A stretch of DNA of 64,000 nt, taken from the NCBI RefSeq assembly GCF_003131185.1, contig NZ_QFFU01000004.1, forward strand, positions 124,001 through 188,000, read 5' to 3'. Position numbers and translations under genes: made by a program. The notes below the pieces were generated by a model, which worked only from the letters and a program-made list of their open reading frames with translations, did no database searches and was not told the origin of the DNA. Of the stretch, positions 21,894 through 33,800 are shown one piece after another. Numbering within the stretch: the stretch's first letter is position 1; the number at the start of each line of letters is the position of its first letter. This DNA is from Pseudomonas ovata (GTDB lineage Bacteria > Pseudomonadota > Gammaproteobacteria > Pseudomonadales > Pseudomonadaceae).

Positions 21894-23099
21894 ATGAAAA
21901 CGCTCTGGCAGAACTGTCACATTACAACCATGGCACACGGCACCTACTCGATTATCGAAGATGCGGCCATCGTGACCTCTGGCGAGCGGATTCACTGGAT
22001 CGGGCCGCAGGCGCAACTGGATCAGGCCGGCCTCGACAGCGTGGTCGACCTGGGTGGCGCCTGGGTCACGCCGGGGCTGATCGACTGCCACACCCATATA
22101 GTGTTCGGCGGCAACCGCAGCGGTGAATTCGAGCAACGCCTGCAAGGCGTCAGCTATGCCGAGATCGCCGCCGCCGGTGGCGGCATTGCCAGCACCGTGC
22201 GCGCCACCCGGGCCGCCAGCCTCGAGTCGCTGTATGCCAGCGCCGAGCGCCGTGTGCGGCATTTGCTCAAGGAGGGCGTGACCACGCTGGAAATGAAGTC
22301 CGGCTACGGCCTGGACCTTGAGTCCGAGCGCAAGCTGCTGCAGGTGATCCGCCGGCTGGGCAATACCCTGCCGGTCACGGTGCGCAGCACCTGCCTGGCC
22401 GCCCACGCCCTGCCGCCGGAATTCGCCGACCGCAGCGACGCCTACATCGACCATGTCTGCCAAGAAATGCTCCCGGCCCTGGCCGGTGAAGGCCTGGTCG
22501 ATGCGGTCGATGCCTTCTGCGAATACCTGGCGTTTTCTCCGGCGCAGGTCGAGCGGGTGTTCATCACCGCGCAGCAACTGGGCCTGCCGGTCAAGTTGCA
22601 TGCCGAGCAGTTGTCGTCACTGGGCGGTTCCAGCCTGGCGGCGCGCTACCATGCCTTGTCGGCCGACCACCTGGAATACATGACCGAGGACGACGCCATC
22701 GCCATGGCGGCGGCCGGCACGGTGGCGGTGCTGTTGCCGGGGGCCTACTACTTTCTGCGCGAAACGCAATTGCCGCCAATGGATGCCCTGCGCCGGCACG
22801 GCGTGCCCATCGCCATCGCCACCGACCTGAACCCCGGCACCTCGCCGGCGCTGTCGCTGCGCCTGATGCTGAACATGGCCTGCACGCTGTTTCGCATGAC
22901 CCCTGAAGAAGCCCTGGCCGGCGTCACCCTCAACGCCGCCAAAGCGCTGGGGCTGGGCGCCAGCCATGGCTCGCTGGAGGTCGGCAAGGTCGCGGATTTC
23001 GTGGCCTGGGACATCGAGCGCCCCGCCGACCTGGCCTACTGGCTGGGCGGTGACCTGGACAAACGCATCATTCGCCACGGCGTCGAATCGTCGATCTGA
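21894..23099 (+). CDS. hutI: Imidazolonepropionase
   Basis: Hydrolyses 4-imidazolone-5-propionate to N-formimidoylglutamate, step three of histidine degradation. Amidohydrolase of 401 residues with metal-binding [19 protein letters not shown] near residue 64-82, [19 protein letters not shown], a histidine in SADHLEY and the catalytic aspartate in [14 protein letters not shown] precedes the ATG, 12 bp after the permease stop. Confidence 0.95.
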   Translation: MKTLWQNCHITTMAHGTYSIIEDAAIVTSGERIHWIGPQAQLDQAGLDSVVDLGGAWVTPGLIDCHTHIVFGGNRSGEFEQRLQGVSYAEIAAAGGGIASTVRATRAASLESLYASAERRVRHLLKEGVTTLEMKSGYGLDLESERKLLQVIRRLGNTLPVTVRSTCLAAHALPPEFADRSDAYIDHVCQEMLPALAGEGLVDAVDAFCEYLAFSPAQVERVFITAQQLGLPVKLHAEQLSSLGGSSLAARYHALSADHLEYMTEDDAIAMAAAGTVAVLLPGAYYFLRETQLPPMDALRRHGVPIAIATDLNPGTSPALSLRLMLNMACTLFRMTPEEALAGVTLNAAKALGLGASHGSLEVGKVADFVAWDIERPADLAYWLGGDLDKRIIRHGVESSI

Positions 23100-23114
23100 A
23101 AGGAGAACAAGATT

Positions 23115-23921
23115 GTGGATAAGGTCCTGACATTCAGCCAAGGTCGCATTCCGCTGCTGATCAGCATGCCGCACGCGGGCCTGAAACTGACACCGGCCGT
23201 CGAAGCCGGACTGGTGGACGAAGCCTTGAGCCTGCCCGACACCGACTGGCACCTGCCGCGCCTGTATGCCTTTGCCCAGGATCTGGGGGCCAGCACCCTG
23301 GCGGCCGAGTATTCGCGCTTCGTGATCGACCTTAACCGGCCGTCCGACGACCAGCCGCTGTACGCCGGTGCCACCACCGGGCTGTTCCCTTCGATCCTGT
23401 TCGATGGCGTACCGCTGTTCAAGGACGGGCAGGCGCCGGATGCCGCCGAACGCGCACGCTACCTGGAGCAGGTGTGGATGCCGTACCACCAGACCCTGCA
23501 CCAGGAACTGCAGCGCCTGCGCGATGAGTTTGGCTATGCGCTGCTGTTCGACGCCCATTCGATTCGCGGCCACGTACCGCACCTGTTCGACGGCCAGTTG
23601 CCGGACTTCAACCTCGGCACCTACGACAACGCCAGCTGCGACGCACAACTGGCCGTGCAACTGGAACAGGTCTGCGCCGAGGCGAAAAACTACACCCATG
23701 TGCTCAACGGCCGCTTCAAGGGCGGGCACATCACCCGGCACTACGGTGATCCGGCAAACAACATCCATGCCGTGCAGCTGGAACTGGCGCAGAGCAACTA
23801 CATGGAAGAATTCGCGCCGTTCCACTACCGCCAGGACCTGGCCGAGCCGACGCAGGTGGTGATCAAGCAGTTGCTGGAAACCTTCATTGCCTGGGGCCAG
23901 CAACATTACGGCGTGCGCTGA
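23115..23921 (+). CDS. hutG: N-formylglutamate deformylase
   Basis: Final hut enzyme, hydrolysing N-formylglutamate to formate and glutamate. The 268-residue protein belongs to the N-formylglutamate amidohydrolase family, with ISMPHAGLKL near residue 16, FVIDLNRPSDDQPLYAG and DAHSIRGHVP. Its presence with hutF shows that the five-step route is used. GTG start with AAGGAG about 10 nt upstream, 15 bp after hutI. A class II REP pair follows. Confidence 0.93.
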   Translation: MDKVLTFSQGRIPLLISMPHAGLKLTPAVEAGLVDEALSLPDTDWHLPRLYAFAQDLGASTLAAEYSRFVIDLNRPSDDQPLYAGATTGLFPSILFDGVPLFKDGQAPDAAERARYLEQVWMPYHQTLHQELQRLRDEFGYALLFDAHSIRGHVPHLFDGQLPDFNLGTYDNASCDAQLAVQLEQVCAEAKNYTHVLNGRFKGGHITRHYGDPANNIHAVQLELAQSNYMEEFAPFHYRQDLAEPTQVVIKQLLETFIAWGQQHYGVR

Positions 23922-23943
23922 AAGTTGCATGGCACCCCCCCCC

Positions 23944-24033
23944 GTAGGAGCGACCAACGGTCGCGAACCCTTGTCCAGGCCACGCGATCTTCAATAATTG
24001 ATCGATCGCATCGCGACCGTTGGTCGCGCCTAC
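23944..24033. repeat. REP pair, class II (TGTCCAGG...CTTCAATAAT core)
   Basis: Convergent REP arms (GTAGGAGCGACCAACGGTCG and its partner ending GGTCGCGCCTAC) flank a core with TTGTCCAGG and ATCTTCAATAAT. Nearly the same core recurs at 49281-49366. It lies tail to tail between hutG and cadA. Confidence 0.8.
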
Positions 24034-24045
24034 AAATGGGGGGTG

Positions 24046-26316
<2,271 letters not shown>

Positions 26317-26344
26317 GGGCAGTCCTCCAGATCGAGATGTTGCC

Positions 26345-26376
26345 AAGTAAGCACCCTGTAGCCACTATAGGGTCAA
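26345..26376 (-). promoter_or_regulatory. cadA promoter with CadR box in a 20-bp spacer
   Basis: On the minus strand, TTGACC (26376-26371) and TTACTT (26350-26345) form -35 and -10 boxes 20 bp apart. An interrupted dyad with arms ACCCT and AGGGT spans 26353-26373 and overlaps the -35. The over-long spacer with an internal dyad is the MerR-family arrangement, and the sequence agrees with the CadR box I recall from P. putida. Confidence 0.85.
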
Positions 26377-26399
26377 GCACTCAAACGGGAGTTCGTTTC

Positions 26400-26846
26400 A
26401 TGAAGATCGGTGAACTGGCCAGGCTGACCGACACCCAGGTCGAAACCGTGCGCTATTACGAGCGCGAAAAACTGCTGCCGGCGCCTTCGCGCAGCGACGG
26501 CAACTACCGGCTGTACACCCAGGCGCATGTCGAGCGCCTGACGTTCATCCGCAATTGCCGCAGCCTGGACATGACCCTGGAGGAAATCCGCCGCCTGTTG
26601 CACCTGCGCGACAGCCCGCAGGACCAGTGTGAAAGCGTCAACGCGCTGATCGACGAGCACATCGATCACGTCGACGCCCGGGTCGCCAGCCTGCAAGCCT
26701 TGCAAGGTCAGTTACGCGACCTGCGCCGGCGTTGCAGCGACAACGGCGCCGAACATTGCGCCATTCTTGAGCGCCTGGAGGTCACCGGCGCGGTGGCGGC
26801 CCCCGAAGGCGAACCCTCGCACGTGGGCCGCAGTCATGGGCACTGA
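26400..26846 (+). CDS. cadR: Cadmium-responsive MerR-family activator
   Basis: Metal-sensing regulator of 148 residues. The N-terminal winged helix starts MKIGELARLTDTQVETVRYY, followed by the dimerisation helix. The metal ligands Cys77, Cys112 and Cys120 are in place, and the C-terminus ends in the His-containing tail HVGRSHGH typical of CadR. Length and cysteine spacing match P. putida CadR (about 147). Upstream in-frame codons reach into the CadR box and are not used. It is divergent from cadA and should control both promoters. Confidence 0.94.
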   Translation: MKIGELARLTDTQVETVRYYEREKLLPAPSRSDGNYRLYTQAHVERLTFIRNCRSLDMTLEEIRRLLHLRDSPQDQCESVNALIDEHIDHVDARVASLQALQGQLRDLRRRCSDNGAEHCAILERLEVTGAVAAPEGEPSHVGRSHGH

Positions 26847-26910
26847 GTGAACCCAGCGATGGGCGCGTGCTACATTGGCGCCCCGCCGCCTATGCTCCCC
26901 CGGACCGTTC

Positions 26911-27954
26911 ATGCCGAAAAAACCTGCCCAGGCCGACTCGCCGCTGCCTGGCCATAAAACCGCCCCGCTGACCCTGATCGATGTGGCCAAGGTCGCCGGT
27001 GTCTCGCCGATCACGGTGTCACGGGCCTTGAGCCGGCCGGAGCTGGTGACCGAGCGCACCCGGCAAAAAGTCATGGAAGCGGTGCGCCAGACCGGTTATG
27101 TGTCGAACATGATGGCCGGCAGCCTGGCGAGCAACAAAAGCCGGCTGGTGGCAATCTTTGTGCCGACCATCGCCAACTCGATCTTTGCCGACACCGTGCA
27201 GGCGCTGACGGATCGCCTGACCGAAGCCGGTTACCAGACCCTGCTGGGCCTGACCGGCTACTCGCCCGAGCAGGAAGAAAAGCTGCTGGAAGCCATTCTC
27301 GGCCGTCGCCCGGACGGCATCGTGCTGACCGGCACCCTGCACACCGAAGCCAGCCGCCTGCGCCTGGCCCGGGCGGGCATCCCGGTGGTCGAGTCCTGGG
27401 ACCTGAGCGACGACCCACTGGACATGCTGGTCGGCTTTTCCCACGAACAGGTCGGCCAGGCGGTGGCCCGTCACTTGCTGGCCAAGGAGTACCGACGCTT
27501 TTCGGTGATCACCCTCGCCGACCCGCGCGGCTTGCGGCGTTGCAACAGCCTGATCGGCGAGTTGGCCAATCACGGCGTCGATGAAGTACCGGTGCAAATC
27601 ATGACGCCGCCGGCCACGCTCAAGACCGGCCGCGACGGGCTGTGCCAACTGCTCGACCAGGGCGCCACCCCCCAAGTGGTGGTGTGCAGTTCCGACACCA
27701 TTGCCCAGGGCGTTCTGGCCGAAGCGGCCAGCCGCGGCCTGCGCGTGCCGCAAGACCTGGCGGTGATGGGCTTTGGCGACTTGAGCAGCGCCGCACAGGT
27801 GTACCCGGCGCTGTCCACCGTGCGCGTGGACGGCCGCCTGATCGGTGAGCACATCGCCAAAGCCTTGCTTGATCGCTTCAAACGTGCAGGCAACATCGGC
27901 GAACCAGTACGTATCGACAGCGGTTTCACCCTTATCGACCGTCAGACCACCTGA
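26911..27954 (+). CDS. LacI-family transcriptional repressor (GntR-like)
   Basis: Sugar-acid type repressor of 347 residues. The helix-turn-helix is at about 20-45 (TLIDVAKVAGVSPITVSRAL) with the hinge helix NMMAGSLASNKS. The periplasmic-binding-protein-like ligand domain follows (IFVPTIANSIFADTVQAL, then VVCSSDTIAQG and MGFGDLSS). It is followed on the same strand by a galactarate/talarate dehydratase gene. The 185 bp between them contain two identical 16-bp palindromes that are probably its operators. The effector is likely an aldarate such as galactarate or talarate; that is inference from the neighbour. Confidence 0.85.
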   Translation: MPKKPAQADSPLPGHKTAPLTLIDVAKVAGVSPITVSRALSRPELVTERTRQKVMEAVRQTGYVSNMMAGSLASNKSRLVAIFVPTIANSIFADTVQALTDRLTEAGYQTLLGLTGYSPEQEEKLLEAILGRRPDGIVLTGTLHTEASRLRLARAGIPVVESWDLSDDPLDMLVGFSHEQVGQAVARHLLAKEYRRFSVITLADPRGLRRCNSLIGELANHGVDEVPVQIMTPPATLKTGRDGLCQLLDQGATPQVVVCSSDTIAQGVLAEAASRGLRVPQDLAVMGFGDLSSAAQVYPALSTVRVDGRLIGEHIAKALLDRFKRAGNIGEPVRIDSGFTLIDRQTT

Positions 27955-27989
27955 GCTTGATCTACCCGCGGCCGCTGACAGGCACTTGA

Positions 27990-28005
27990 ATGATTGCGCA
28001 ATCAT
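27990..28005. promoter_or_regulatory. Predicted LacI-family operator 1
   Basis: ATGATTGCGCAATCAT is a perfect 16-bp palindrome with the central CG typical of LacI-family sites. It lies 35 bp after the regulator stop and is identical to the copy at 28067. Confidence 0.8.
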
Positions 28006-28066
28006 AGTAAGCTCGGCCCATCAGTGTATTCGGCCAGTCCCTGTACGCTGATTTTTTCCAACAAAA

Positions 28067-28082
28067 ATGATTGCGCAATCAT
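28067..28082. promoter_or_regulatory. Predicted LacI-family operator 2
   Basis: An exact second copy of ATGATTGCGCAATCAT, 77 bp centre to centre from operator 1 and 57 bp before the dehydratase start. The pair would suit a DNA loop across the dehydratase promoter. Confidence 0.8.
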
Positions 28083-28139
28083 CCTTAACGCACCGAGCCG
28101 GCCACGCGGGCCAGCCACCTTGATCCACAGGAGATTCTT

Positions 28140-29300
28140 GTGACTCTGCACCCACAAAACACGCCATCGTCCGATCACGACCGTATTGCCTGGATCAAGG
28201 TCTCGTCGGTGTTTCTGCCCCTGGCCAATCCGATCAGCGACGCCAAGGTCCTGACCGGCCGGCAAAAGCCGATGACCGAAATTGCCATGCTGTTCGTCGA
28301 GATCCAGACCGCCGATGGCCACAGCGGGCTGGGCTTCAGCTACTCCAAGCGCGCCGGCGGCCCCGGCCAGTTTGCCCATGCCCAGGAAATTGCCCCGGCG
28401 CTGCTCGGTGAAAACCCCAGCGACATCGCCAAGCTGTGGACAAAACTGTGCTGGGCCGGTGCCTCGGTGGGCCGCAGCGGCCTGTCGACCCAGGCCATCG
28501 GCGCCTTCGATGTGGCGTTGTGGGACCTCAAGGCCAAGCGCGCCAACCTGTCGCTGGCCCGCCTGCTGGGCGCGCAGCGTGATTCGGTGCGTTGCTACAA
28601 CACCTCGGGCGGCTTCTTGCACACGCCGCTGGATCAACTGATGAAGAACACCGACCTGTCGCGGGAAAAGGGCATCGGCGGGATCAAGCTCAAGGTCGGC
28701 CAGCCCGATTGCGCGGTGGACATCCAGCGGGTCAGCACCGTGCGCAAACACCTGGGCGATGACTTCCCGTTGATGGTCGACGCCAACCAGCAGTGGGACC
28801 GCCCTACCGCCCAGCGCATGTGCCGGCAGTTCGAGGCCTACAACCTGGTGTGGATCGAAGAGCCGCTGGACTGCTATGACGCCGAAGGCCACGCCGACCT
28901 GGCCCGGCAGTTCGACACGCCGATCGCCACCGGCGAAATGCTCACCAGCGTGGCCGAGCACGCCGAGTTCATCCGCCTTCGCGGGGCCGATTACCTGATG
29001 CCGGATGCGCCACGGGTCGGCGGCATCACGCCGTTCCTGAAAGTCGCGGCCATGGCCGAACAGGCCGGCGTGATGATGGCGCCGCACTTTGCCATGGAGC
29101 TGCATGTGCATTTGGCGGCGACCTACCCGACCGAGCCGTGGGTGGAGCATTTCGAGTGGCTGGAGCCGCTGTTCAATGAACGCCTGGAAACCCGCGACGG
29201 GCGCATGCTGGTGCCGACCCGTCCGGGGCTGGGCCTGTCGCTGAGCGAGCAGGTCAAGGCCTGGACCGCGCAGACGGTCGAGGTCGGCAAACGCCCCTGA
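28140..29300 (+). CDS. L-talarate/galactarate dehydratase (enolase superfamily)
   Basis: Dehydrates aldarates to 5-keto-4-deoxy-D-glucarate. The 386-residue protein has the KxK base motif at Lys183/Lys185, metal ligands Asp214, Glu240 and Glu266, the Asp289-His316 dyad, and VLTGRQKPMTEIAM at 37-50. Each residue sits 12 positions before the one I recall for Salmonella TalrD (K195/K197, D226, E252, E278, D301, H328), which strongly favours this subgroup. GTG start with AGGAG upstream. Downstream aldarate enzymes and a transporter are absent from the window. Confidence 0.8.
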   Translation: MTLHPQNTPSSDHDRIAWIKVSSVFLPLANPISDAKVLTGRQKPMTEIAMLFVEIQTADGHSGLGFSYSKRAGGPGQFAHAQEIAPALLGENPSDIAKLWTKLCWAGASVGRSGLSTQAIGAFDVALWDLKAKRANLSLARLLGAQRDSVRCYNTSGGFLHTPLDQLMKNTDLSREKGIGGIKLKVGQPDCAVDIQRVSTVRKHLGDDFPLMVDANQQWDRPTAQRMCRQFEAYNLVWIEEPLDCYDAEGHADLARQFDTPIATGEMLTSVAEHAEFIRLRGADYLMPDAPRVGGITPFLKVAAMAEQAGVMMAPHFAMELHVHLAATYPTEPWVEHFEWLEPLFNERLETRDGRMLVPTRPGLGLSLSEQVKAWTAQTVEVGKRP

Positions 29301-29529
29301 GGCTGGCTGACGCCGGTCAGCGCCCCGATTGCCGCGACGGGACCTGATATCCATTGCGCCTGTTACACCGCCGTCGCGGGCAGAGCCCCCTCCCACAGGT
29401 CGTGCAGCACCTGGGTCAGGTGCAGTACCTGAACAATTTGGGTGGGGGTACGCTCTGCTGCCAGCGGCGATCCGACGACAGGGCTGGTAAGGCGTATATT
29501 GGCACCTCGCCCCCGACGGACCACCGCCT

Positions 29530-30162
29530 GTGAAACTCGACCCGCCCGACCTTGCCCGGATCACCGAAACCACCCTTTCCCACTACAACGAGGTGGCCGA
29601 GCAGTTTCGCGACGGCACCCGCGACCACGATGTCAGCCAGAACATCGAGGCTCTGCTGCGGCATATCGAAGGCCCCAAGCCCTGGCACATCCTGGATTTT
29701 GGCTGCGGGCCGGGGCGCGACCTGAAGGTGTTCACGGCCATGGGCCACATCGCCACGGGCCTGGATGGCTCAGAGCGCTTTGCCGAGATGGCCCGCGCCG
29801 ACAGCGGCTGCGAGGTGCTGCACCAGAACTTTCTCGAACTGGACCTGCCGGCCGGTCGCTTCGACGGCATCTTCGCCAACGCCGTGCTGTTTCATGTGCC
29901 GACCCAGGCGCTGCCCGAGGTACTGCGCAAACTGCACGCCAGCCTCAAGCCCGGAGGCGTGCTGTTCAGCTCCAACCCCAGGGGCGAGAACCAGGAAGGC
30001 TGGAACGGCCCGCGCTACGGCGCCTACCACGACCTTGAAGCCTGGCGCGAACGCCTTGCGGCGGCCGGCTTTACCGAGCTGGAACATTACTACCGCCCCG
30101 CCGGCCTGCCGCGTGAGCAGCAGCCGTGGCTGGCGAGTGTGTGGCGTCGCAATCAGAACTGA
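29530..30162 (+). CDS. Class I SAM-dependent methyltransferase
   Basis: Protein of 210 residues with a complete Rossmann methyltransferase core: motif I LDFGCGPGRDL at about 58-68, acidic motif II in GLDGSERFAEMA, and motif IV LPAGRFDGIFANAVLFHVP. The substrate cannot be read from the sequence; the family includes small-molecule and quinone-type methylases. GTG start, with a TATATT hexamer at 29495-29500 that could be its -10. It stands alone. The 229-bp gap before it holds a worn REP-like CCCTCCCACAGG and nothing else recognisable. Confidence 0.83.
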   Translation: MKLDPPDLARITETTLSHYNEVAEQFRDGTRDHDVSQNIEALLRHIEGPKPWHILDFGCGPGRDLKVFTAMGHIATGLDGSERFAEMARADSGCEVLHQNFLELDLPAGRFDGIFANAVLFHVPTQALPEVLRKLHASLKPGGVLFSSNPRGENQEGWNGPRYGAYHDLEAWRERLAAAGFTELEHYYRPAGLPREQQPWLASVWRRNQN

Positions 30163-30341
30163 TGCTTTAGCCGGCGCATGATGACGGCTGCCTGCGCTGG
30201 CTGACAGCACAGGCTTCGATTGCGCGATGCGCAAGCTGTCACTTCTGACAGTACCGTCGGAATTAACCTTTGATCACGATAGGCGTTGAGTACAGCATTC
30301 ATGCTTGCTCACTGGACTTATTGACGATCAAGGAAACGATC

Positions 30342-30872
30342 ATGAGCAGCGACTACATCAAAAACGGTAACTTCAACGATGACTTCAAATACTGGAAAGG
30401 CAATCCCGGCTTCGAACCCCATTTCGAAGCACACGGTCAAAGCCTGCTGATGCCCATTTCCAGCTTTGTCTCACAGAGCCTGCCAGACCTGCCTGGCCAC
30501 ACCCTGCGCCTGGCATTTGATGCACGCTCCAAGGAGAGCGAGACACACCCAGGCATGTTGACGGTGAGCGTAGGTGGCTTCAACAGTGAAGGTTTTGCTC
30601 AGGTCTCACCGGTCACAATCTATGCGACCGGCGAATGGCAGCGTTTTTCAGTACGCCTGTACTTTGTCGAACCGCTCACCTACTGCTTCCTGAATATTTC
30701 GACGCCAAGCCCCGCCTATCCACAAGGCACCGAACAAGAACCAAGGCCGATTCCGTTCAGCCCGGTCAGGGTAAGTAACCTACGGCTGACCGATGAGGCT
30801 CAGCAAAAGGGCACCGACGCTAAGCCTCAGCGTTCCGGTCCTGCTTTCGCTGAACGTCGGAAGGCTCCTTGA
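30342..30872 (+). CDS. Orphan protein with a galactose-binding/CBM-like N-terminus
   Basis: A 176-residue protein I do not recognise. It opens with YIKNGNFNDDFKYWKG, the NGNF...W pattern seen at the start of jelly-roll carbohydrate-binding modules, and the body looks all-beta (TLRLAFDARS, LTVSVGGF, WQRFSVRLYF). There is no signal peptide or membrane segment. ATG 30342 has AAGGAA 6 nt upstream; longer in-frame starts lack one. The last 17 codons are read antisense through the end of the RND pump gene and give a basic, low-complexity tail. Codon use is less GC-biased than in neighbours, suggesting acquisition. Confidence 0.6.
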   Translation: MSSDYIKNGNFNDDFKYWKGNPGFEPHFEAHGQSLLMPISSFVSQSLPDLPGHTLRLAFDARSKESETHPGMLTVSVGGFNSEGFAQVSPVTIYATGEWQRFSVRLYFVEPLTYCFLNISTPSPAYPQGTEQEPRPIPFSPVRVSNLRLTDEAQQKGTDAKPQRSGPAFAERRKAP

Positions 30873-33800
30873 TCCGGTACCAGGCCACATACAGCGCCGG
30901 CAGGAACAGCAGCGTCAGCAAGGTGGCCACCACGATGCCGCCGATCATGGCGTAGGCCATCGGCCCCCAGAACACCTCACGAGCAATGGGGATCATGCCC
31001 AGGCTCGCCGCCGCCGCCGTCAGCAAGATGGGCCGGCGGCGATGCTCTGTGGCTTCGACCACCGCATCCCAAGGCAGATAACCGTCACGTTCATAGGCGT
31101 CGATCTGGGTCACCAGGATCACCGAGTTGCGGATGATGATGCCAATCAGCGCCAGCACCCCGAGGATGGCCACGAAGCCCAGCGGCGTACCGGTGGGCAC
31201 CAGCGCCAGTACCACACCGATCAGGCCCAGCGGCGCGACGCTGACCACCAGGAACATCTTCTGCACGCTGTGCAGCTGGATCATCAGGAAGGTCGCCATC
31301 AGAAACAGCATCAGCGGCAGCACTTGGGCAATCGGGCCTTGGGCCTTGCCGCTTTCTTCTACCGTACCGCCCGTGGCCACTTTGTAGCCGCTGGGCAGGC
31401 CCTGAGTGAAGGTGTCGATTTCCGGCTTGAGCTCGGCCACCAGATCGGTCGGTTGCATCTGGTCGCGCACCGAGCTTTTCACGGTGATGGTCGGCTGCCG
31501 GTCGCGGCGCCAGACCAGCGGCTGCTCCAGTTCATAACCCACGGTGGCGAAGGCCAGCAGCGGGATCGAGCTGCCCGACGGGGTGACGATCTGCAGGTTC
31601 TGAAGGGTTTCCGGGCTGCCGCGCTCTGAATCCACGGCGCGCCCCACCACGTTCACCAGGTAGATGTCGTCGCGCACCTGGGTCACGGTCGAGCCGCTGA
31701 CCACGCTGTTCATCACCGACGCCACATCCTCGGACGACAGCCCCAGTTGCCGTGCCTTGTCCTGGTTGATGTCGATGCGCAGCACCTTGCCCGGCTCGTT
31801 CCAGTCGTAGACCACTTCGCCGACATGGGTGTTTTTATCCAGCAAGGCAGCCAGTTCGATGGCGTGCTGGCGCACCTTGTCGATGTCCGGCCCACTGATG
31901 CGGTATTGCAGCGGCCGGCCCACCGGCGGGCCCATTTCCAGCGCCTGCACGAAGGAGCCAACCCCGACAAAGTCTTCACGCAAGCGCTCCTGCAGGCGTG
32001 TGGTCAGGGCACCACGGGCCTCCAGGTCCTTGCTGACGATCACCAGCTGGGCATAGAACGGGTTCTGCAGTTGCTGGTCCAGCGGCAGGTAGAAGCGCAG
32101 CGCGCCCTGACCGATGTAGGTGCTCCAGCGCACGATGTCCGGGTCGTCCTTGAGGGTCGCCTCCAGGCGGTCGACCACCTTGCGGGTCTCGTTGATCGAG
32201 GCACTTTGCGGCAGCTTGAGGTCCACCAGAATCTCGGGACGGTCCGAGGCCGGGAAGAACTGGTTCTGCACGTAGCGCATCGAGAACAGCGCCCCGGCAA
32301 ACAGCAGCAGGGTGATGCCGATGGCCCACCAGCGATTGCGCATGGCCCAGAGCATGCTGCCATTGAAGGCACGGCCGATGCGTCCGGGTTCTTCGGATTT
32401 TTTCTTGATCTTGCTGCTGAGGATATGCACGCCGATCACTGGCGCAAACAACACCGCGACCACCCAGGACACCAGCATGGCCACGGCAATCACCGCAAAC
32501 AGGGTAAAGGTGTACTCACCCGCCGAGCTGTTGTTCAGGCCGATGGGCACAAAGCCGGCCACCGTCACCAGCGTGCCGGTGAGCATCGGGAAAGCCGTGG
32601 AAGTGTAGGCATAGGTGGCCGCCTCTTCCTTGCTCTTGCCCTGCTCCAGGCGGGTGACCATCATTTCGACGGTGATCATCGCGTCGTCCACCAGCAGCCC
32701 CAGGGCGATGATCAATGCGCCAAGGGAAATACGCTGCATGGTGATACCGCTGTACTCCATGAACACAAAGACCATGGCCAGCACCAGCGGGATCGAACAG
32801 GCCACCACCAGCCCGGCGCGGATGCCGAGGCTGACAAAGCTGACCACCATGACGATGATCACCGCCTCGAACAGCGCGCTGGTAAAGCCGCCCACGGCCT
32901 TGTCGACCACCTCGGCCTGGTCCGAGACCTTGTGCACGCCCACGCCCACCGGCAGGTTGGCGGTGGCCTGGTCCATGCGCGCATGCAGGGCCTTGCCGAA
33001 GCTCTGGATATTGCCGCCATCCTTCATGGCGATGGCCAGGCCGATGGCCGGCTGGCCGTTGTAGCGAAACAGCGGCGCCGGCGGGTCGGTGTAGCCGCGT
33101 TCGATCTCGGCGATGTCGCTCAGCCGATAGAAGCGGTCATTGAGCCGCAGGTTGACCGCCGCCAGGTCTTTTTCCGACGCGAACGAGCCGGAGGTGCGCA
33201 CCGAGATACGCTCAGGGCCCGCCTCGATCACCCCGGCGGGGGTCACCGAATTCTGCGCTTGCAGGCTTTGCAGCACCTGGCGCTGGTCCAGGCCCAGGGC
33301 CGCCAGTTTGCGGGTCGAGAAGTTCAGGTAGATCACTTCGTCCTGCTGGCCGATCATCTCGACCTTGCCCAGCCCTTCGACACTGCGGATCTCGGCGCGC
33401 ACCTGCTCGACATGGTCGCGCAACTGGCGCATCGAAAAGCCGTCGGCGGTAAAGGCGTAGATCGAGCCGTAGACATCGCCGAATTCATCGTTGAACGCAG
33501 GCCCCTGCAAGCCCTGCGGGAACTGGCCACGGATGTCGTCGATCTTCTTGCGCACCTGGTACCAGATTTCCGGAATCGCCGCCGCATCGGTGGTGTCACG
33601 CAGGAACACCATGATGGTCGACTCGCCCGGCAGGGTGTAGCTCTTGACGTAGTCCAGCGAGTCGAGCTCTTCGAGCTTTTTCTCGATGCGGTCGGTGACC
33701 TGCTCGATCGTCTCGTCCACCGTCGCGCCCGGCCAGCGGGTCTGGATGACCATGGTCTTGATGGTGAACGAGGGGTCTTCTTCACGCCCCAGGTTCATGT

